From contig NZ_UUON01000022.1 of NCBI RefSeq assembly GCF_900590885.1, positions 124,001 through 188,000 on the forward strand: a stretch of 64,000 nucleotides of DNA, read 5' to 3'. Source of the stretch: Pseudomonas viridiflava (GTDB lineage Bacteria; Pseudomonadota; Gammaproteobacteria; Pseudomonadales; Pseudomonadaceae). Both the position numbers and the translations under genes were made by a program. The notes beneath the pieces are model-generated. The model was not told the origin of the DNA. It did no database searches and saw nothing but the letters and a program-made list of their open reading frames with translations. How positions within the stretch are numbered: position 1 is the stretch's first letter; the number at the start of each line of letters is the position of its first letter. Shown here piece by piece: positions 26,429-38,320 of this stretch.

Positions 26429-27943
26429 ATGCAATCGCGCCACTTGAAGTTGCTTGCCGCCGCGACGTTGACCGCGTGGTCCCTGACCGCCGGCTTCGCC
26501 CAGGCCGACGGCGTCCTGACCATCGGCTGCCGTGAAGACAGCACCACGTTTGACCCGATCAAAAGCGCGCAGAACCGCGACACCTGGGTGTTCGCCAACG
26601 TCTACGACACCCTGGTGCGCGTGGACAACCTCGGTACCAAGATGGAGCCGGGCCTGGCTGAAAGCTGGGAGATTTCCAAGGACGGCCTGACCTACACCTT
26701 CAAGCTGCGCGACGCGAAATTCTCCGATGGCTCGGCGATCACCGCCGACGACGCGGCGTTCAGCCTGTTGCGCATCCGCGACAACAAAGCCTCGCTGTGG
26801 GCCGACCCGTTCAACCTGATCAACACCGCCAAGGCCGCCGACCCGAAAACCCTGGTGGTCACCCTCAAGACGCCAGCCGTAGCCTTCCTCTCGCAATTGG
26901 CGTCGCCAACGGTGTCGATCCTGTCGGAAAAAGCCATGACCAAAATGGGCGAGGATGCCTATTCGGAAAACCCGGTGACCTCCGGCGCATTCACCGTCGA
27001 GGAGTGGCGCAAGGGCGACCGCGTGATCCTGAAGAAGAACCCGCAGTTCTGGCAGGCCAAGAAGGTCAGCCTGGATGGCGTGGAGTGGGTCTCGGTGACC
27101 GACGACAACACGCGCATGCGCATGGTGCAGAACAACGAGCTGGACACGGCGATCTTCGTACCGTTCTCGCGGGTTGAAGAGCTGAAGAAAGACAAGAACG
27201 TGGTGATCCACTCCGACCCGTCCACCCGTGAAGATCACCTGCTGATCAACCATGAACACGGGTTGCTGGCCAATCCGCAAGTGCGCCAGGCGCTGGACAT
27301 GGCGATCGACAAGCAATCGCTGGTCAAGACCGCCACTTACGGTCAGGGCACCGTGGCCTATTCCTACATCCCCAAGGGTTCGCTGTACCACTACGCCAAC
27401 AACCTGCAGCGTCCGTATGACCCGACCGCCGCCAAGAAGCTGCTGGAGCAGGCCGGCGCCAAGGACTTGAAGCTCAATTATGTGGTCAACGCCGGCAACG
27501 AAGCCGACGAGCAGATTGCGGTGATCATCAAGGACCAGTTGGCCAAGGTCGGCGTAACGGCCAACCTGCAGAAAGTCGACCCGACCCAAAGCTGGCAGAT
27601 GCTGGTGGACGGTGAGTACGATATTTCGGTGATGTACTGGACCAACGACATCCTCGACCCGGACCAGAAAACCACCTTCGTGCTGGGCCACGACACCAAC
27701 CAGAACTACATGACCCGCTACAAGAACGACAAGGTCAAGGAGCTTGTAACAGCAGCACGCATCGAGGCCGACCCGGTCAAGCGTGAGCAGATGTATGTGG
27801 AATTGCAGAAACTGGCGAAACAGGACGTGAACTGGATTGACCTGTACTACAGCCCGTACATCAACATCTCACGCAAGAATGTGAGCAACTTCCTGCAAAA
27901 CCCGCTGGGGCGTTTCACCCTTGAGGAAGTGGTGAAAAACTAA
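26429..27943 (+). CDS. ABC transporter periplasmic substrate-binding protein (family 5)
   Basis: The 504-residue protein has a signal peptide (LLAAATLTAWSLTAGFAQA) and the bacterial extracellular solute-binding family 5 pattern: VLTIGCREDSTTFDP, LAESWEISKDGLTYTFKLRDAKFSDG, and the later MLVDGEYDISVMYWTNDILDPD. It captures the ligand for the two permeases. Its position at the end of the pip operon suggests a small peptide, opine or ethanolamine-derived amide. AAGGAG precedes the ATG. Confidence 0.9.
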   Translation: MQSRHLKLLAAATLTAWSLTAGFAQADGVLTIGCREDSTTFDPIKSAQNRDTWVFANVYDTLVRVDNLGTKMEPGLAESWEISKDGLTYTFKLRDAKFSDGSAITADDAAFSLLRIRDNKASLWADPFNLINTAKAADPKTLVVTLKTPAVAFLSQLASPTVSILSEKAMTKMGEDAYSENPVTSGAFTVEEWRKGDRVILKKNPQFWQAKKVSLDGVEWVSVTDDNTRMRMVQNNELDTAIFVPFSRVEELKKDKNVVIHSDPSTREDHLLINHEHGLLANPQVRQALDMAIDKQSLVKTATYGQGTVAYSYIPKGSLYHYANNLQRPYDPTAAKKLLEQAGAKDLKLNYVVNAGNEADEQIAVIIKDQLAKVGVTANLQKVDPTQSWQMLVDGEYDISVMYWTNDILDPDQKTTFVLGHDTNQNYMTRYKNDKVKELVTAARIEADPVKREQMYVELQKLAKQDVNWIDLYYSPYINISRKNVSNFLQNPLGRFTLEEVVKN

Positions 27944-27958
27944 AGAACACCACTAAAC

Positions 27959-28068
27959 AATGTGGGAGGGGGCTTGCCCCCGATAGCTGAGTGTCAGTCA
28001 CTGAATCCATTGGCTGACCCACTGCCATCGGGGGCAAGTCGAATCGTCGCACCGCCCCTCCCACATTT
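27959..28068. repeat. REPIN with one variant arm
   Basis: A standard REP (27959-27984) faces an inverted arm (28027-28068) in which the hairpin loop portion is replaced by TCGAATCGTCGCACCG before CCCCTCCCAC. The middle carries the usual GTCAG-type arms. It lies between the convergent transporter and yciK genes. Confidence 0.8.
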
Positions 28069-28088
28069 GATCTCTATCGTGTCAGGGG

Positions 28089-28829
28089 TTACTGCGCATC
28101 AAACGCCTGGCCATTGATGCCGCTGCTGTCCGGCCCCATCAGGTACAGATACACCGGCATGATCTCCTCAGGCGTCGGGTTATCCGCCGGGTTTTCCCCC
28201 GGATACGCCTGGGCCCGCATGCTGGTGCGCGTGGCACCCGGGTTGATGCTGTTGGCGCGTACCGGCGCCACCGTGTCCAGCTCGTCGGCCAGCGTCTGCA
28301 TCAGGCCTTCAGTGGCAAACTTCGACACCCCGTAAGCCCCCCAATACGCCCGACCCTTGCGCCCGACGCTGCTGGAGGTAAACACCACCGACGCATCCTG
28401 GGACAGTTTCAGCAGCGGCAGCAGCGTGCTGGTCAGCATGAACATCGCGTTGACGTTCACGTGCATCACCCGCATGAAATTCTCACCGGACAACTGCTCG
28501 ATCGGCGTGCGTGGGCCGATGATCGAGGCGTTGTGCAGCAGGCCGTCGAGGTGGCCGAAGGCTTTTTCGATCATCGCCGCCAGCTCATCGTATTGATGGG
28601 GCAGGGCGGTTTCCAGGTTGAACGGAATGACCACCGGCTGAGGATGGCCGGCCGCTTCGATTTCGTCATACACCTGGGCCAGGTTGGCTTCGGTCTTGCC
28701 CAGCAACAGCACGGTGGCGCCATGGGCGGCATAGGTTTTTGCCGCCGCCGCGCCAATCCCGCGACCGGCGCCGGTCACCAGGATGACCCGGCCTTTGAGC
28801 AGTTCTGGACGTGCGGAGTAATCAAACAT
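28089..28829 (-). CDS. yciK: YciK-type short-chain oxidoreductase
   Basis: The 246-residue cytosolic protein has the SDR cofactor motif TGAGRGIGAA, the LLHNASIIGPR strand, and the catalytic Ser and Tyr-x3-Lys in TSSSVGRKGRAYWGAYGVSK. It matches E. coli YciK in length and style; the substrate is unknown. The second ATG (28829) is chosen because GAGGA sits five bases upstream. It follows mupP on the same strand, separated by a REPIN, the same neighbours as in other pseudomonads. Confidence 0.88.
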   Translation of the reverse strand: MFDYSARPELLKGRVILVTGAGRGIGAAAAKTYAAHGATVLLLGKTEANLAQVYDEIEAAGHPQPVVIPFNLETALPHQYDELAAMIEKAFGHLDGLLHNASIIGPRTPIEQLSGENFMRVMHVNVNAMFMLTSTLLPLLKLSQDASVVFTSSSVGRKGRAYWGAYGVSKFATEGLMQTLADELDTVAPVRANSINPGATRTSMRAQAYPGENPADNPTPEEIMPVYLYLMGPDSSGINGQAFDAQ

Positions 28830-28862
28830 AAACATCCTCGAATTTGAAAACGCTGGAGATCC

Positions 28863-28956
28863 AGTGTGGGAGGGGGCTTGCCCCCGATGGCAGTGGGTCA
28901 GTTAGCAGATACAGTGACTGGCACTCAGTCATCGGGGGCAAGCCCCCTCCCACATT
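28863..28956. repeat. REPIN between mupP and yciK
   Basis: Two complete inverted REPs (28863-28888 and 28931-28956) flank a middle of about 42 bp. It separates two genes of one transcription direction and may lower expression of the downstream gene. Confidence 0.9.
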
Positions 28957-28989
28957 GGATTTTCATCAGTCAGTAGAGCTGGTGAACAA

Positions 28990-29661
28990 TCAGCAACTGC
29001 ACAACGCGTTATCCAGCACCTTGCGCAGTTCCAGCGGGTGATCCACCACCACATCCGCGCCCCAATGGCGTGGGTTGTCGTCCGGGTGGATATAGCCGTA
29101 GGTCACCGCCGCCGTGCGGGTGCCGGCGTCGCGGCCGGATTCGATATCACGCAAATCGTCGCCCACGAACAGCACGCTGGCCGGGTCCAGGTCGAGCATC
29201 TTGCACGCCAGGATCATTGGCTCCGGGTCGGGCTTGCTGTTGGTCACGTGGTCCGGGCAGATCAGCAGCGCCGAGCGCTCAGCCAGGCCCAACTGCTGCA
29301 TGATCGGTTCGGCAAACCGCAGCGGCTTGTTGGTGACCACGCCCCACACCAGCTTGGCCTTCTCGATGTCTTCCAGCAGCTCGGCCATGCCGTCGAACAG
29401 TTTGCTGTGCACCGCACAGCCCTTGAGGTAGCGCTCGAGGAATTCCTGGCGCAGTTCCTCGAAGCCCGGCGACTCCGGGTCCATCGAAAAGGTCACGGCG
29501 ACCATCGCCTTCGCACCGCCGGAGATTTCATCGCGGATGTGCTGCGGGTTGATCGGCTCCAGGCCACGGTCGGTGCGCATGGCCTGGCAGATGGCGATAA
29601 AGTCCGGCGCGGTGTCCAGCAGGGTACCGTCCATATCGAAGAGAACTGCTCGCAACTTCAC
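28990..29661 (-). CDS. mupP: N-acetylmuramic acid 6-phosphate phosphatase MupP
   Basis: The 223-residue HAD phosphatase has the nucleophile motif [14 protein letters not shown], the TNKP threonine, the Lys in SKPDPEP and the final acidic [13 protein letters not shown]. Annotated tools often call it phosphoglycolate phosphatase, but its position between ubiG and yciK is that of pseudomonad MupP. MupP dephosphorylates MurNAc-6-P in the fosfomycin-insensitive cell-wall recycling bypass. It begins four bases after ubiG ends. Confidence 0.85.
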   Translation of the reverse strand: MKLRAVLFDMDGTLLDTAPDFIAICQAMRTDRGLEPINPQHIRDEISGGAKAMVAVTFSMDPESPGFEELRQEFLERYLKGCAVHSKLFDGMAELLEDIEKAKLVWGVVTNKPLRFAEPIMQQLGLAERSALLICPDHVTNSKPDPEPMILACKMLDLDPASVLFVGDDLRDIESGRDAGTRTAAVTYGYIHPDDNPRHWGADVVVDHPLELRKVLDNALCSC

Positions 29662-29665
29662 AGGC

Positions 29666-30364
29666 TCACTCCTCGCGCAGGGTCTGGATCATGTAGTTGA
29701 CGTCAACGTCGCTGGCCAGCTTGTAGTGCTTGGTCAGCGGGTTGTAGGTCAGGCCGATGATGTCTTTTACGCTGAGCCCGGCCTGGCGGCTCCAGGCGCC
29801 CAGCTCGGATGGGCGGATGAATTTCTTGAAGTCGTGGGTGCCGCGCGGCAGCAGCTTCATGATGTATTCGGCGCCGATGATCGCGAACAGGTACGCCTTG
29901 GGGTTGCGGTTGATGGTCGAGAAGAACACCTGGCCGCCCGGCTTGACCATACGGAAGCACGCGCGGATCACCGAGGACGGGTCCGGCACGTGTTCGAGCA
30001 TTTCCAGGCAGGTGACCACGTCGAACTGTTCCGGCATCTCTTCGGCCAGGTCTTCGGCAGTGATCTGGCGGTATTCCACGTTCACGCCGGATTCCAGCTG
30101 GTGCAGTTGGGCCACGGCCAGCGGCGCTTCGCCCATGTCGATGCCCATCACGGTAGCTCCGCGCTGGGCCATCGCTTCGCTGAGGATGCCGCCGCCGCAA
30201 CCGACGTCCAGCACCTTTTTGCCGGCCAGGTTGACGCGTTCGTCAATCCAGTTGACCCGCAGCGGGTTGATGTCGTGCAGGGGTTTGAACTCGCTTTCGC
30301 GGTCCCACCAGCGGTGAGCCAGGGCTTCGAATTTGGCGATTTCGGCGTGGTCGACGTTGCTCAT
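29666..30364 (-). CDS. ubiG: Ubiquinone biosynthesis O-methyltransferase UbiG
   Basis: UbiG performs both O-methylations of ubiquinone synthesis using S-adenosylmethionine. The 232-residue protein has the SAM motif [17 protein letters not shown], the [16 protein letters not shown] strand and the membrane-interacting region [28 protein letters not shown] 30364 is the conserved start ([21 protein letters not shown]) with GAGGA upstream. It is probably co-transcribed with mupP. Confidence 0.95.
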   Translation of the reverse strand: MSNVDHAEIAKFEALAHRWWDRESEFKPLHDINPLRVNWIDERVNLAGKKVLDVGCGGGILSEAMAQRGATVMGIDMGEAPLAVAQLHQLESGVNVEYRQITAEDLAEEMPEQFDVVTCLEMLEHVPDPSSVIRACFRMVKPGGQVFFSTINRNPKAYLFAIIGAEYIMKLLPRGTHDFKKFIRPSELGAWSRQAGLSVKDIIGLTYNPLTKHYKLASDVDVNYMIQTLREE

Positions 30365-30428
30365 GGTGAATCCTCTAAATCTGATAAATCGGTGTGTCGG
30401 TGCTGAGCCCGAGGGCTCAACAGCGTCG

Positions 30429-31760
30429 TTATTCGCTGTGCCCGCTGATGCGTTGGCCCCAGGCAATGGCCGTGGCGGTCAACTGTTGCTCATCCATGCG
30501 GGTCAATTGCCGGTCGTCGAGCAACTGTTTGCCGGCGACCCAAAGGTGTTTCACGCAATCGCGTCCGGTGGCGTATATAAGCTGTGAGACCGGATCGTAG
30601 ATCGGTTGTTGCGCCAGCCCGGAAAGATCGAACGCGACTATATCCGCCGCCTTGCCGACTTCCAGTGAGCCGATTTCGCTTTCCAGGCCCATGGCGCGTG
30701 CACCGTTGAGCGTAGCCATGCGCAGGGCACGGTGGGCATCCAGGGCGGTGGCCGAACCGGCGACGGCCTTGGCCAGCATCGCGGCGGTGCGGGTTTCGCC
30801 CAGCAGGTCAAGGTCATTATTGCTGGCCGCGCCGTCGGTGCCGATGGCCACATTGACCCCAGCCTGCCACAGGCGCTCCACCGGGCAGAAGCCACTGGCC
30901 AGTTTCAGGTTGGATTCCGGGCAATGGATCACGCTGGTGTTGCTTTCTACCAGCAAAGCCAGGTCGTCCTCGCTGATTTGGGTCATATGAACGGCCTGGA
31001 AGCGTGGCCCCAGCAACCCGAGGCGACCCAGGCGCGCCAATGGCCGCTCGCCGGTCTGCTCGACGGCCTGTTGGACCTCGAAGGCGGTTTCGTGCACGTG
31101 CATATGGATCGCCGCGTCCAGCTCCTCGGCGATCACGCGGATTTTTTCCAGATTGGCGTCGCACACGGTGTAGGGCGCGTGGGGGCCGAAGGTGATCTTG
31201 ATGCGCGGGTGGTGCTTGAGGTCGCCGAACAGCTCGATGCCCTGGCGAATCGCCTCATCGGCGGTGCTGGCGCCGGGGATCGGGAAGTCGAGGATCGGAA
31301 TCGCGATCTGCGCGCGCATGCCGCTGTTGTGCACGCAATCGCTGGCGACCTTGGGGTAGAAGTACATGTCGGAGAAGCAGGTGATGCCGCCCTTGAGCTG
31401 CTCGGCGATGGCCAGGTCGGTGCCATCACGCACGAAGGCTTCATCGACCCATTTGGCCTCGGCGGGCCAGATGTGTTTCTCGAGCCAGGTCATCAGCGGC
31501 AGGTCATCGGCCAGGCCGCGAAACAGGCTCATCGCCGCGTGCCCGTGCGCATTGATCAGGCCGGGGCTGAGCAGCATGCCCGGCAGCTCGCGCACTTCGC
31601 TGGCGGCCAGCTTCAACGCTGCGGCCCGTGGCCCGATAAACGCAATGCGCCCATCGCGGATGCCCAGGGCGTGCTCCTTGAGCACCACGCCGGCGGGTTC
31701 GACAGGTACCAGCCAGGTCGGCAGTAGCAGCACGTCGAGCGGGGCGGCAGTGGAGGTCAT
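30429..31760 (-). CDS. mtaD: Methylthioadenosine deaminase, TrzA/MtaD type
   Basis: The 443-residue amidohydrolase has metal ligands in [13 protein letters not shown] (HxH), the [13 protein letters not shown] and MHVHETAFE histidines, and the Asp of [14 protein letters not shown]. In Pseudomonas this gene deaminates 5'-methylthioadenosine to methylthioinosine, part of salvage after polyamine and quorum-signal synthesis. It is divergent from mtnA by 109 bp, which fits, although methylthioinosine and MtnA belong to linked steps rather than one reaction. Confidence 0.87.
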   Translation of the reverse strand: MTSTAAPLDVLLLPTWLVPVEPAGVVLKEHALGIRDGRIAFIGPRAAALKLAASEVRELPGMLLSPGLINAHGHAAMSLFRGLADDLPLMTWLEKHIWPAEAKWVDEAFVRDGTDLAIAEQLKGGITCFSDMYFYPKVASDCVHNSGMRAQIAIPILDFPIPGASTADEAIRQGIELFGDLKHHPRIKITFGPHAPYTVCDANLEKIRVIAEELDAAIHMHVHETAFEVQQAVEQTGERPLARLGRLGLLGPRFQAVHMTQISEDDLALLVESNTSVIHCPESNLKLASGFCPVERLWQAGVNVAIGTDGAASNNDLDLLGETRTAAMLAKAVAGSATALDAHRALRMATLNGARAMGLESEIGSLEVGKAADIVAFDLSGLAQQPIYDPVSQLIYATGRDCVKHLWVAGKQLLDDRQLTRMDEQQLTATAIAWGQRISGHSE

Positions 31761-31869
31761 CGCGGGCTTCTTCCTGGGCAGCTATAAAAGAAGGGCGAAG
31801 TATACCCGAGCGTCCGGGCTGGCGGATCGCTATAATCGGCGGCTTTTGTTGATGAGTACGGGGTGATGG

Positions 31870-32940
31870 ATGCGCGATCGACTGTTGGCAGCGGAGAAAG
31901 TGAAGGCCATCGATTGGCGTGATGGCGCACTGCACCTGCTCGATCAGCGTGCACTGCCGTCCCGGGAAAGCTGGGTGGCCTGCGTCACGGTCGAAGAGGT
32001 GGCTGCGGCCATTCGGTCGATGGTGGTGCGCGGCGCGCCGGCCATTGGTATCAGCGCGGCGTATGGCCTGGTGCTGGCCGCCCGTGAGCGGATCGCCGAG
32101 GGCGGTGACTGGCAGGCGGCGTGGGAAGAAGACTACGCGCTGCTGGCCGATACCCGACCCACTGCGTCCTACCTGTTCTGGGCTCTGAAACGCATGCGCG
32201 ACCGCCTGGACCGCGTCAAGCAGCACGCCGATCCGCTGGCGGTGCTGGAGGCCGAAGCCATCGCCATCCATGAAAGTGACCGCGAGGCCAACCTCGTCAT
32301 GGCTCAGCTCGGCGTTGAGCGGATTCGCAAACATCAGGGCAATGCCCAGGCGATCCTGACCCACGGCAATGCCGGTTCCCTGGCGACGGGCGGTGTCGGC
32401 ACAGCGCTTGGGGTAATTCGCGCGGCGTACCTGGAGGGCCTGGTCGAGCAGGTCTATGCCAACGAGACGCGCCCGTGGCTGCAAGGCTCGCGGCTCACCG
32501 CCTGGGAGCTGGCGGGCGACGGCATTCCGGTGACGGTGAATGCTGACTCGGCGGGCGCGCATATTCTCAAGACCAAGGGCGTGACCTGGGTGATCGTTGG
32601 CGCCGATTGCATCGCGGCCAATGGTGATGTGATCAGCAAGATTGGCACCTACCAGTTGGCGGTGTGTGCGATGCACCATGGCGTACGCTTTATGGTGGTG
32701 GCGTCCAGCTCGACCCTGGACCTGATGATGGCTACGGGCGATGACGTGGCCCTGGAAGAGCGCGATGTGGGTGAGTTGCTGGCGGTTGATGGGCAGCGGT
32801 TGCAGGGGCAGGCGTTCAATCCGGTGTTTGACGTGACCCCGGCTGACTTGATCGACGTAATTGTCACCGAAAAGGGCATTGTTGAGCGGCCCGATGCCGC
32901 CAAGCTGGCCAAGTTGATGTGCCGTAAGCGTCTGCATTGA
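31870..32940 (+). CDS. mtnA: MtnA-like methylthioribose-1-phosphate isomerase, catalytic Cys replaced
   Basis: The family isomerises methylthioribose-1-phosphate to methylthioribulose-1-phosphate in methionine salvage. The 356-residue protein is full length and collinear: [57 protein letters not shown]. The motif usually read as THCN, whose Cys is catalytic, is THGN here (codon GGC). GADRIxANGD is [10 protein letters not shown] (the Asp is kept), and VAPSST is VASSST. The frame is intact, so this could be an inactive or drifting copy, or a sequence error. A paired REP follows the stop. Confidence 0.85.
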   Translation: MRDRLLAAEKVKAIDWRDGALHLLDQRALPSRESWVACVTVEEVAAAIRSMVVRGAPAIGISAAYGLVLAARERIAEGGDWQAAWEEDYALLADTRPTASYLFWALKRMRDRLDRVKQHADPLAVLEAEAIAIHESDREANLVMAQLGVERIRKHQGNAQAILTHGNAGSLATGGVGTALGVIRAAYLEGLVEQVYANETRPWLQGSRLTAWELAGDGIPVTVNADSAGAHILKTKGVTWVIVGADCIAANGDVISKIGTYQLAVCAMHHGVRFMVVASSSTLDLMMATGDDVALEERDVGELLAVDGQRLQGQAFNPVFDVTPADLIDVIVTEKGIVERPDAAKLAKLMCRKRLH

Positions 32941-32965
32941 GGGCTTTGATGCCTGTTGGATTGCT

Positions 32966-33039
32966 ATCGGGGGGCAAGTCCCCTCCCACACTTGAATTGT
33001 GAACACGGTCAAAATGTGGGAGGGGGCTTGCCCCCGATT
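32966..33039. repeat. Two REPs in divergent orientation
   Basis: A reverse REP (32966-32992, one base altered to GGCAAGTCCCC) is followed by a forward REP (33012-33039). The order is opposite to a REPIN, so their outer ends face each other. It lies between mtnA and the gyrA leader. Confidence 0.8.
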
Positions 33040-33184
33040 GGCCCTGAAAGTCAATAAACCCCTCGGATCCACCCTCAAAAAACAGCACCACCCCACCTCT
33101 GAGCCCCTCTCGTCCCCCTCAAGCCTGTCACCCGTCAAATTACTAGCCTCCATGCGCATCAGGGGGATAGGTGCGTGGCGGCGA

Positions 33185-33365
33185 TTGTGATAACATCCGG
33201 CGGTTTCCAGGGCCGCCCCGAGGGGTTGCCTGTAACGTGCAGATCCGTGTCATAACTCGTTGATTTGTCGTAAGTCGTTGTCAGGCACTCTGCCGGCAGC
33301 GGCGAGCTTCGTTCGTCCCATATGGATGCGACGAGGTTTCACCCGAAAAAGGAATCAGGCTTCTC
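33185..33365 (+). ncRNA. Structured gyrA 5' leader
   Basis: The 180 bases before gyrA contain several hairpin candidates: GGCGG-N9-CCGCC near 33200 and GCGAGC/GTTCGTC pairings near 33300. A conserved gyrA RNA motif is known upstream of gyrA in Pseudomonas, and this leader is the place for it; I cannot confirm the consensus by eye. The rest of the 425-bp gap holds the REP pair. Confidence 0.35.
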
Positions 33366-36020
<2,655 letters not shown>

Positions 36021-36031
36021 GCGGACACACA

Positions 36032-36058
36032 GGGGGCGGATGAAGATTCGCCCCCTTG
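36032..36058 (+). terminator. Stem-loop after gyrA
   Basis: AGGGGGCG pairs with CGCCCCCT around a ten-base loop, followed by TTGTTGTTTG. It is a fair terminator or attenuator between gyrA and serC. Confidence 0.65.
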
Positions 36059-36131
36059 TTGTTTGTCCCTTTGGAAAGTATTGAAATACCCGTTTATTGC
36101 ACCACCCCACCAGATCAGAGTGAGATTGGAT

Positions 36132-37217
36132 GTGAGCAAGAGAGCCTATAACTTCTGTGCCGGTCCCGCGGCGCTTCCTGAAGCAGTCCTGCAGCGCGCG
36201 CAGGGTGAACTCCTCGACTGGCATGGAAAAGGCCTCTCCGTGATGGAAATGAGCCATCGCAGCGATGAGTTTGTGTCCATCGCCACCAAGGCCGAGCAGG
36301 ATCTGCGCGACTTGCTGGACATCCCCTCCAATTACAAAGTGTTGTTCCTGCAAGGCGGTGCAAGCCAGCAGTTCGCCCAGATCCCGCTGAATCTGCTGCC
36401 GGAAGACGGCACGGCCGACTATATCGACACCGGTATCTGGGGCCAGAAGGCGATTGAAGAAGCTTCTCGCTACGGTCACGTCAATGTCGCCGGCACCGCC
36501 AAGCCCTACGACTACTTCGCGATTCCCGGTCAGAACGAGTGGAAGCTGACGAAGGACGCGGCCTACGTGCACTACGTGCAGAACGAGACCATCGGCGGCC
36601 TGGAATTCGACTGGGTGCCGGAAGTGGGCGACGTGCCATTGGTGTGCGACATGTCTTCGGACATCCTCTCGCGCCCGATCGACGTGTCCAAATACGGCAT
36701 GATCTACGCCGGTGCGCAGAAGAACATCGGCCCGAGCGGCATCCTGGTCAACATCATCCGTGAAGACCTGCTGGGTCGCGCCCGCTCGCTGTGCCCGACC
36801 ATGCTTAACTACAAGGTCGCGGCCGACAACGGCTCGATGTACAACACTCCGCCGGCGTTCGCCTGGTACCTGTCGGGCCTGGTGTTCGAGTGGCTCAAAG
36901 AGCAGGGCGGCGTGGCCGCCATGGGCAAGCTCAACGAAGAGAAGAAGCGCACCCTGTACGACTTCATCGACGCCAGCGGCCTGTACAGCAACCCGATCAA
37001 CCTCACCGACCGCTCGTGGATGAACGTGCCGTTCCGCCTGGCCGACGACCGCCTGGACAAGCCGTTCCTGGCCGGCGCCGACGCGCGTGGCCTGCTGAAC
37101 CTCAAGGGTCACCGCTCGGTGGGTGGCATGCGCGCCTCCATCTACAACGCTGTCGACATCCACGCGATCAACGCGCTGGTTGCCTACATGGCAGAGTTCG
37201 AAAAGGAACACGGCTAA
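36132..37217 (+). CDS. serC: Phosphoserine aminotransferase
   Basis: SerC converts 3-phosphohydroxypyruvate to phosphoserine and also serves pyridoxal phosphate synthesis. The 361-residue protein starts VSKRAYNFCAGPAALPEAV, the family N-terminus, at a GTG; the frame extends further upstream without a good site. LFLQGGASQQFAQ and the PLP Lys in IYAGAQKNIGPSG are present. It heads the serC-pheA-hisC-tyrA/aroA-cmk-rpsA supra-operon. Confidence 0.96.
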   Translation: MSKRAYNFCAGPAALPEAVLQRAQGELLDWHGKGLSVMEMSHRSDEFVSIATKAEQDLRDLLDIPSNYKVLFLQGGASQQFAQIPLNLLPEDGTADYIDTGIWGQKAIEEASRYGHVNVAGTAKPYDYFAIPGQNEWKLTKDAAYVHYVQNETIGGLEFDWVPEVGDVPLVCDMSSDILSRPIDVSKYGMIYAGAQKNIGPSGILVNIIREDLLGRARSLCPTMLNYKVAADNGSMYNTPPAFAWYLSGLVFEWLKEQGGVAAMGKLNEEKKRTLYDFIDASGLYSNPINLTDRSWMNVPFRLADDRLDKPFLAGADARGLLNLKGHRSVGGMRASIYNAVDIHAINALVAYMAEFEKEHG

Positions 37218-38311
37218 TGTCTGAGCAAGAACTCAAGGCCCTGCGGGTACGCATTGACAGCCTGGACGAGAAAGTCCTGGAGCTGATCAGTGAGCGTGCG
37301 CGCTGCGCCCAGGAAGTCGCACGGGTGAAGATGGCGTCCCTGGCTGAAGGCGAAGTGCCGGTATTCTACCGGCCGGAGCGTGAAGCCCAAGTGCTCAAGC
37401 GCGTGATGGAGCGCAACAAGGGCCCGTTGGGCAACGAGGAGATGGCGCGGTTGTTCCGTGAAATCATGTCTTCGTGCCTGGCGCTGGAGCAGCCGCTGAA
37501 AGTGGCGTACCTCGGCCCGGAAGGCACCTTCACCCAGGCGGCAGCCATGAAGCATTTCGGCCACGCGGTGATCAGCAAGCCGATGGCGGCGATCGACGAA
37601 GTGTTCCGCGAAGTGGCGGCCGGTGCGGTGAATTTTGGTGTGGTGCCAGTGGAAAACTCCACCGAAGGCGCGGTCAACCACACGCTGGACAGCTTCCTTG
37701 AGCACGACATGGTGATCTGCGGCGAAGTCGAGTTGCGCATCCACCACCACCTGCTGGTGGGCGAGAACACCAAGACCGACAGCATCAGCCGTATCTACTC
37801 CCACGCCCAGTCCCTGGCCCAGTGCCGCAAGTGGCTGGACGCGCATTACCCGAATGTCGAGCGCGTGGCGGTATCCAGCAACGCCGAGGCGGCCAAGCGG
37901 GTCAAGGGTGAGTGGAATTCGGCGGCCATCGCCGGCGACATGGCCGCAGGCCTGTACGGGCTGACGCGCCTGGCCGAGAAAATCGAGGATCGCCCGGACA
38001 ACTCCACGCGCTTCCTGATGATCGGCAGCCAGGAAGTGCCGCCGACCGGCGACGACAAGACTTCGATCATCGTTTCCATGAGCAACAAGCCCGGCGCGCT
38101 GCATGAGCTGCTGGTGCCGTTCCACGACAACGGGATTGACCTGACGCGCATCGAGACACGTCCTTCGCGCAGCGGTAAATGGACCTACGTGTTCTTTATC
38201 GACTTCGTCGGCCACCACCGCGACCCGCTGGTTAAAGGTGTGCTTGAGCAAATCAGTCAGGAAGCCGTGGCACTCAAGGTGCTGGGCTCTTACCCGAAAG
38301 CGGTTTTGTGA
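37217..38311 (+). CDS. pheA: Chorismate mutase / prephenate dehydratase
   Basis: The 364-residue bifunctional enzyme makes phenylpyruvate for phenylalanine. Residues 1-85 form an AroQ chorismate mutase (LRVRIDSLDEKVLELISERARCA), then a dehydratase domain (KVAYLGPEGTFTQAAAMKHFG, PVENSTEGAVNHTLD, STRFLMIG) and a C-terminal ACT domain (NKPGALHELL, LTRIETRPSRSGKW) for feedback by Phe. Its ATG shares a base with the serC stop (TAATG), so translation is coupled. Confidence 0.97.
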   Translation: MSEQELKALRVRIDSLDEKVLELISERARCAQEVARVKMASLAEGEVPVFYRPEREAQVLKRVMERNKGPLGNEEMARLFREIMSSCLALEQPLKVAYLGPEGTFTQAAAMKHFGHAVISKPMAAIDEVFREVAAGAVNFGVVPVENSTEGAVNHTLDSFLEHDMVICGEVELRIHHHLLVGENTKTDSISRIYSHAQSLAQCRKWLDAHYPNVERVAVSSNAEAAKRVKGEWNSAAIAGDMAAGLYGLTRLAEKIEDRPDNSTRFLMIGSQEVPPTGDDKTSIIVSMSNKPGALHELLVPFHDNGIDLTRIETRPSRSGKWTYVFFIDFVGHHRDPLVKGVLEQISQEAVALKVLGSYPKAVL

Positions 38312-38320
38312 GGCTTTAAC

